Shown piece after piece: positions 7,662-10,434 of a DNA stretch of 10,434 bases. The position numbers and the translations under genes are program-made. This DNA is from an uncultured Porphyromonadaceae bacterium (lineage in GTDB: Bacteria; Bacteroidota; Bacteroidia; Bacteroidales; Muribaculaceae): contig CAMWZB010000023.1 in assembly GCA_947178655.1 (NCBI GenBank), forward strand, positions 1 through 10,434, given 5' to 3'. Within the stretch, counting starts at the first letter, position 1. Every line of letters begins with the position of its first letter. The notes beneath the pieces are model-generated. The model ran no database searches, was not told where the DNA came from, and saw nothing but the letters and a program-made list of their open reading frames with translations.

Positions 7662-9122
7662 TTACTTTTTGGCGGCCTTCACAGCTGTCTTTTTGGCAGT
7701 CTTCTTAGCCTTCACTGGAACTTCGCCTTCAGCCTTTGCGGCCTTGGGAGCTGCGGCCCGGCACCGTTTCTTGGGAGCGGGAGCGGCTTCTTCTGCCTGA
7801 ACCTGAGTTTCCTCTTCGCGGTTGCGGTGCTCGATGTTGTACTGCTCGATGCTCTTGCGCATGGAGTTCAGTTCCTTGTTGAGCGCCTCGATTTCGGCAC
7901 CCTGGTTGCGGATAGTGAGCAGGAGCGAGTTGAGCTCTTCGTTGTCCACCTGCGTAGGGAACTCTTCCTTCACGCGCATGATGAAGTCGGCAAGCACGTT
8001 CATGTAGTTCGTGAACGCTGCGAACGGAGTCTCATAGGGGCTGAAAGCAACAGGGCGGCGCGTATTCATGTAGAAGAAGTGGTCGCATGCCTGAAGGTAC
8101 TGGTAGTCGCGTTTGAGAGAGCGGTTCGAGCACTCACGCACGCGTTCGGCCTGAGAATAGAGCTTGTCGAATGCTTCGTTCTGGAGGCGGTTGCCGAGCC
8201 AGCACGACGTGTCACATTCTTCGCCGACACTCGATATCGGGTGGTTGACCGAAAGAATGCCGACAGGCTTGATTTTGCTGATGGCTTCCGTCGGTGTCAC
8301 GAATTCGACTCCGCGTTCGGCGGCAAAGCGGGGCAGTGCTTCAAGGAACTGGAAGATACCCGTAGTGGCGGGATGCAGGTCGCCGAAGGTCTCCATGTTC
8401 AGGAAGATGTTGATGATCTGCTCTTCGGCAGGAGTCGACGCAATCCAGTCCATGTACTTGTCAGCCGTCAGAGGGAATTCACTCCACGAACCGTCGCTGA
8501 AGCGGAAGGCGATGTCCTCGCTCAGCTTTTTGTTGTTGATGAGCAGTTTGAGGTCGGGCGACGATGCTGCGGTGTACACATAGTCGGGCGACTTCCAGCC
8601 AAGGATGTGCTTGGCGCCTTCTGTGAGCGCACCCTTGAAGCCCATGGCTGTCAGCTGGGGTGCCAGGTCGTCGAAGTAGATAAGTTCGGTGTTGCGGACC
8701 ACCTTGGGCTCGATGCCGAACCGATTGCGGAGAATGCTTGCCGTAGCGGCTATCTGAGCTGCGAATTCTTCGGGGTCGGTCAGCGACGAAAGGTCGTAGC
8801 TGAACGGCTGTGCAACGAATTCGACGCATCCGGTGGCAGCCAGTTTGTCGAGCACTTCGAGCATCTCGGGCACATAGTGCTCGAACTGTTCGAACGCGAG
8901 GCCCGACACTGCTATAGAGCAGCGGAAACGTCCCTCATTCTGCTCGATCATGCGGAGCAGTGTCTTGCAGGCGGGGATGTATGAGTTCTGAGCCACTCGG
9001 GTCACGATGTCGTCGTTCAGGAAGTCATCGAAGTAGTAGTGGTCTTTGCCGATGTCGAAGAAACGGTAGCGTTTGAGACGGTACGGCTGATGTATTTCGA
9101 AGTTGAAACAGATTGCTTTCAT
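7662..9122 (-). CDS. Glycoside hydrolase family 57 alpha-amylase-like protein with coiled-coil and Lys/Ala-rich tail
   Basis: This is a 486-residue protein. Residues 1 to about 390 form the GH57 catalytic and helical domains, a family acting on alpha-1,4-glucans such as glycogen and starch. Conserved regions are visible: H11-Q-P at the N-terminus, the nucleophile region RNTELIYFDD with E146, the LNMETFGDLH region (241-250), and SCWLGNRLQNEAF (306-318). In the fourth region the residue aligned with the catalytic Asp of the usual D-Y-E-T-F-G is N242. Catalysis may therefore be altered or lost, as reported for alpha-amylase-like GH57 homologues in Bacteroidetes. Residues about 393-440 look like a coiled coil. 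Residues 451-486 are a basic tail with 12 Lys, 2 Arg and many Ala. There is no signal peptide, so the protein is cytoplasmic. It starts 24 bases after the GT4 stop (same operon) and ends before a terminator. Confidence 0.93.
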   Translation of the reverse strand: MKAICFNFEIHQPYRLKRYRFFDIGKDHYYFDDFLNDDIVTRVAQNSYIPACKTLLRMIEQNEGRFRCSIAVSGLAFEQFEHYVPEMLEVLDKLAATGCVEFVAQPFSYDLSSLTDPEEFAAQIAATASILRNRFGIEPKVVRNTELIYFDDLAPQLTAMGFKGALTEGAKHILGWKSPDYVYTAASSPDLKLLINNKKLSEDIAFRFSDGSWSEFPLTADKYMDWIASTPAEEQIINIFLNMETFGDLHPATTGIFQFLEALPRFAAERGVEFVTPTEAISKIKPVGILSVNHPISSVGEECDTSCWLGNRLQNEAFDKLYSQAERVRECSNRSLKRDYQYLQACDHFFYMNTRRPVAFSPYETPFAAFTNYMNVLADFIMRVKEEFPTQVDNEELNSLLLTIRNQGAEIEALNKELNSMRKSIEQYNIEHRNREEETQVQAEEAAPAPKKRCRAAAPKAAKAEGEVPVKAKKTAKKTAVKAAKK

Positions 9123-9146
9123 ATTGTTTTTGACGTAGTAGTAAGT

Positions 9147-10409
9147 TTAACGACCGAGGACTTTATTGTAGATGTCGATGACCTTCTGGCCGGCCTTGTC
9201 CCAGGTGATCTGGGCCACTTCGGCTATGCCGTCCTCGCGGAGCTGCCGGTAGAGAGCCGGATTGAAGCATATCGAGTGGATGGCATCGGCCATAGCGTCG
9301 ATGTCCCAGTAGTCGGTCTTGATGACGTTCGTCAGGATTTCGGCGCAGCCGCTCTGCTTGGAGATAATTGACGGAACTCCCATCTGCATCGCCTCAAGCG
9401 GAGAGATGCCGAAAGGCTCCGATACTGAAGGCATGATGTACACGTCGCTCGCCTTGAGCATCTCGTACACCTGGCGCCCTTTCTGGAAGCCGGGGAAATG
9501 GAAGCGGTCAGCTATGCCGCGTTCGGCGGCAAGTTCTATCATCTTGTTCATCATGTCGCCGGAGCCTGCCATGACGAAGCGCACATTGTCAGTGTTGGCC
9601 AGCACTTTGGCGGCCGCCTCAACAAAGTATTCGGGACCTTTCTGCATCGTGATACGGCCCAGGAAGGTCACCACCTTCTCTTTTGTGCTGCGTGGCATCT
9701 CTATGTTGAGAAGGTCTTCGCTCAGCGGAACCACGGCGTTGTGGACTGTTGTCACCTTGGCCGGGTCAATGCCGTAGTGGTCGATGACGGTCTGGCGCGT
9801 CAGATTGCTCACCGTGATGATATGGTCGGCATGCGTCATGCCGTCGCGTTCGATGCCGTACACAGTGGGGTTGGGCTTGCCGCGCGAGCGGTCGTACTCC
9901 GTCGCATGCACGTGCACCACCAGAGGCTTGCCGGTCACCTGCTTGGCGTGTATGCCGGCAGGATAGGTCAGCCAGTCATGGCTGTGGATGATGTCGAAGT
10001 CTGTCGCCCGTGCTATCACACCGGCTGTGATGGAGTAGTTGTTGATTTCCTCGAGAAGGTTGTCGGGATATTTGCCCGAGAATTCGATGCACCCTAAGTC
10101 GTTGGTGCGCATATAGTTGAAGTCGGCGTAGATGTGGTCGCGGAGCTTGAAGTAAAGATCCGGGTCCATCACTTTGCCGATGCGTGCGTCTACGTAGTCG
10201 CGGTTCACGTCGCGCCACGCTATAGGTACCTGAGAGGTGCCTATGATGCGTGCGAAGCTCCGGTCCTCGTCTCCGAAGGGCTTGGGAATGACGAACGTGA
10301 TGTCCATGTCGCCGCATTCCCACATGCCGCGGGTCAGGCCGTAGCTGGCTGTGCCAAGACCGCCGAGAATGTGAGGCGGGAATTCCCAACCGAACATTAA
10401 TGCTTTCAT
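9147..10409 (-). CDS. GT4 glycosyltransferase, glycogen/starch synthase-like
   Basis: This 420-residue GT-B fold retaining glycosyltransferase has no signal peptide and is presumably cytoplasmic. The N-terminal acceptor domain opens with MFGWEFPPHILGGLGT, the Gly-rich loop seen in glycogen-synthase-type enzymes, and contains HSHDW (142-146). The C-terminal donor domain has FLGRITMQKGPEYF with R252 and K257 contacting the nucleotide-sugar phosphate, and the E-x7-E motif E331...E339 in SEPFGISPLEAMQMG. Family knowledge suggests sugar transfer from UDP- or ADP-glucose to an alpha-glucan. Pairing with a GH57 protein 24 bases downstream supports glycogen metabolism; in other Bacteroidales a debranching enzyme gene often precedes this pair, but that position lies outside the window. 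ATG 10409 is chosen from the family N-terminus. The 25 bases upstream are AT-rich and show no Shine-Dalgarno sequence. A role in another polysaccharide cannot be excluded. Confidence 0.92.
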   Translation of the reverse strand: MKALMFGWEFPPHILGGLGTASYGLTRGMWECGDMDITFVIPKPFGDEDRSFARIIGTSQVPIAWRDVNRDYVDARIGKVMDPDLYFKLRDHIYADFNYMRTNDLGCIEFSGKYPDNLLEEINNYSITAGVIARATDFDIIHSHDWLTYPAGIHAKQVTGKPLVVHVHATEYDRSRGKPNPTVYGIERDGMTHADHIITVSNLTRQTVIDHYGIDPAKVTTVHNAVVPLSEDLLNIEMPRSTKEKVVTFLGRITMQKGPEYFVEAAAKVLANTDNVRFVMAGSGDMMNKMIELAAERGIADRFHFPGFQKGRQVYEMLKASDVYIMPSVSEPFGISPLEAMQMGVPSIISKQSGCAEILTNVIKTDYWDIDAMADAIHSICFNPALYRQLREDGIAEVAQITWDKAGQKVIDIYNKVLGR

Positions 10410-10434
10410 AGTGTCTGTATTGCTTATATAATTG

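Noticed and set aside
7827..8984. 385-codon plus-strand open frame opposite the GH57 gene
   Set aside because: It has no recognisable motif, and the opposite strand carries conserved GH57 regions throughout; it is a composition shadow.
9498..10097. 199-codon plus-strand open frame opposite the GT4 gene
   Set aside because: It is opposite conserved GT-B motifs and has no protein-like features of its own.
1..10434. Mobile element, defence system, CRISPR or phage cargo
   Set aside because: There are no transposase, integrase, direct-repeat array, toxin-antitoxin or nuclease-like genes, and codon style is even throughout.

Overview
The window looks like ordinary chromosomal DNA from a member of the Bacteroidales. 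The likeliest placement is a GC-rich gut lineage such as the Muribaculaceae. The reasons are that start codons are preceded by A-rich stretches rather than Shine-Dalgarno sequences, that the protein set resembles Bacteroidota versions (SecA with an SEC-C tail, an AroA with a GPAGTAMRF motif, a GT4 + GH57 glycogen-type pair, a cytidylate-kinase-like P-loop protein), and that most third codon positions are G or C. The lineage is inferred from protein style and composition; no rRNA or other marker is present. The region is densely coded: the largest gap is 117 bases, and there is no tRNA, rRNA, CRISPR array, insertion sequence or phage gene.

Left two thirds, plus strand (1-6825): the 3' part of secA (preprotein translocase ATPase, N-terminus outside the window), then a tightly packed run of patB/malY-type aminotransferase (C-S lyase), aroA (EPSP synthase), a 147-residue single-membrane-span protein of unknown function with a CCxxHxxC cluster, an ABC-3 family metal-transporter permease, and an EamA/DMT drug/metabolite exporter. 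Gaps of 38, 8, -4, 3 and 4 bases separate these genes, so the last five very probably form one transcription unit, possibly continued from secA because no terminator follows it. Functionally the unit is mixed: amino acid metabolism, metal transport and small-molecule export.

The plus-strand run ends at a perfect 14-bp inverted repeat with A6/T6 tracts (6853-6896). This reads as a bidirectional terminator between the convergent groups.

Right third, minus strand (10409 down to 6912): a GT4 glycosyltransferase of glycogen/starch-synthase style, then 24 bases later a GH57 alpha-amylase-family protein, a strong rho-independent terminator (7559-7598), and a cytidylate-kinase-like protein whose start codon lies only 14 bases beyond the terminator's U-tract. 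The GT4 + GH57 pair is most simply part of intracellular alpha-glucan (glycogen) metabolism. The GH57 protein is the most unusual gene product here: the position normally held by the catalytic Asp of the D-Y-E-T-F-G motif is Asn (N242), and the protein ends in a coiled coil followed by a Lys/Ala-rich, histone-H1-like tail.

I found no clearly undescribed multi-gene system. The observations worth a second look are the GH57 protein, the small cysteine protein coupled to aroA and the metal permease, and the hairpin arrangement in front of the kinase gene.
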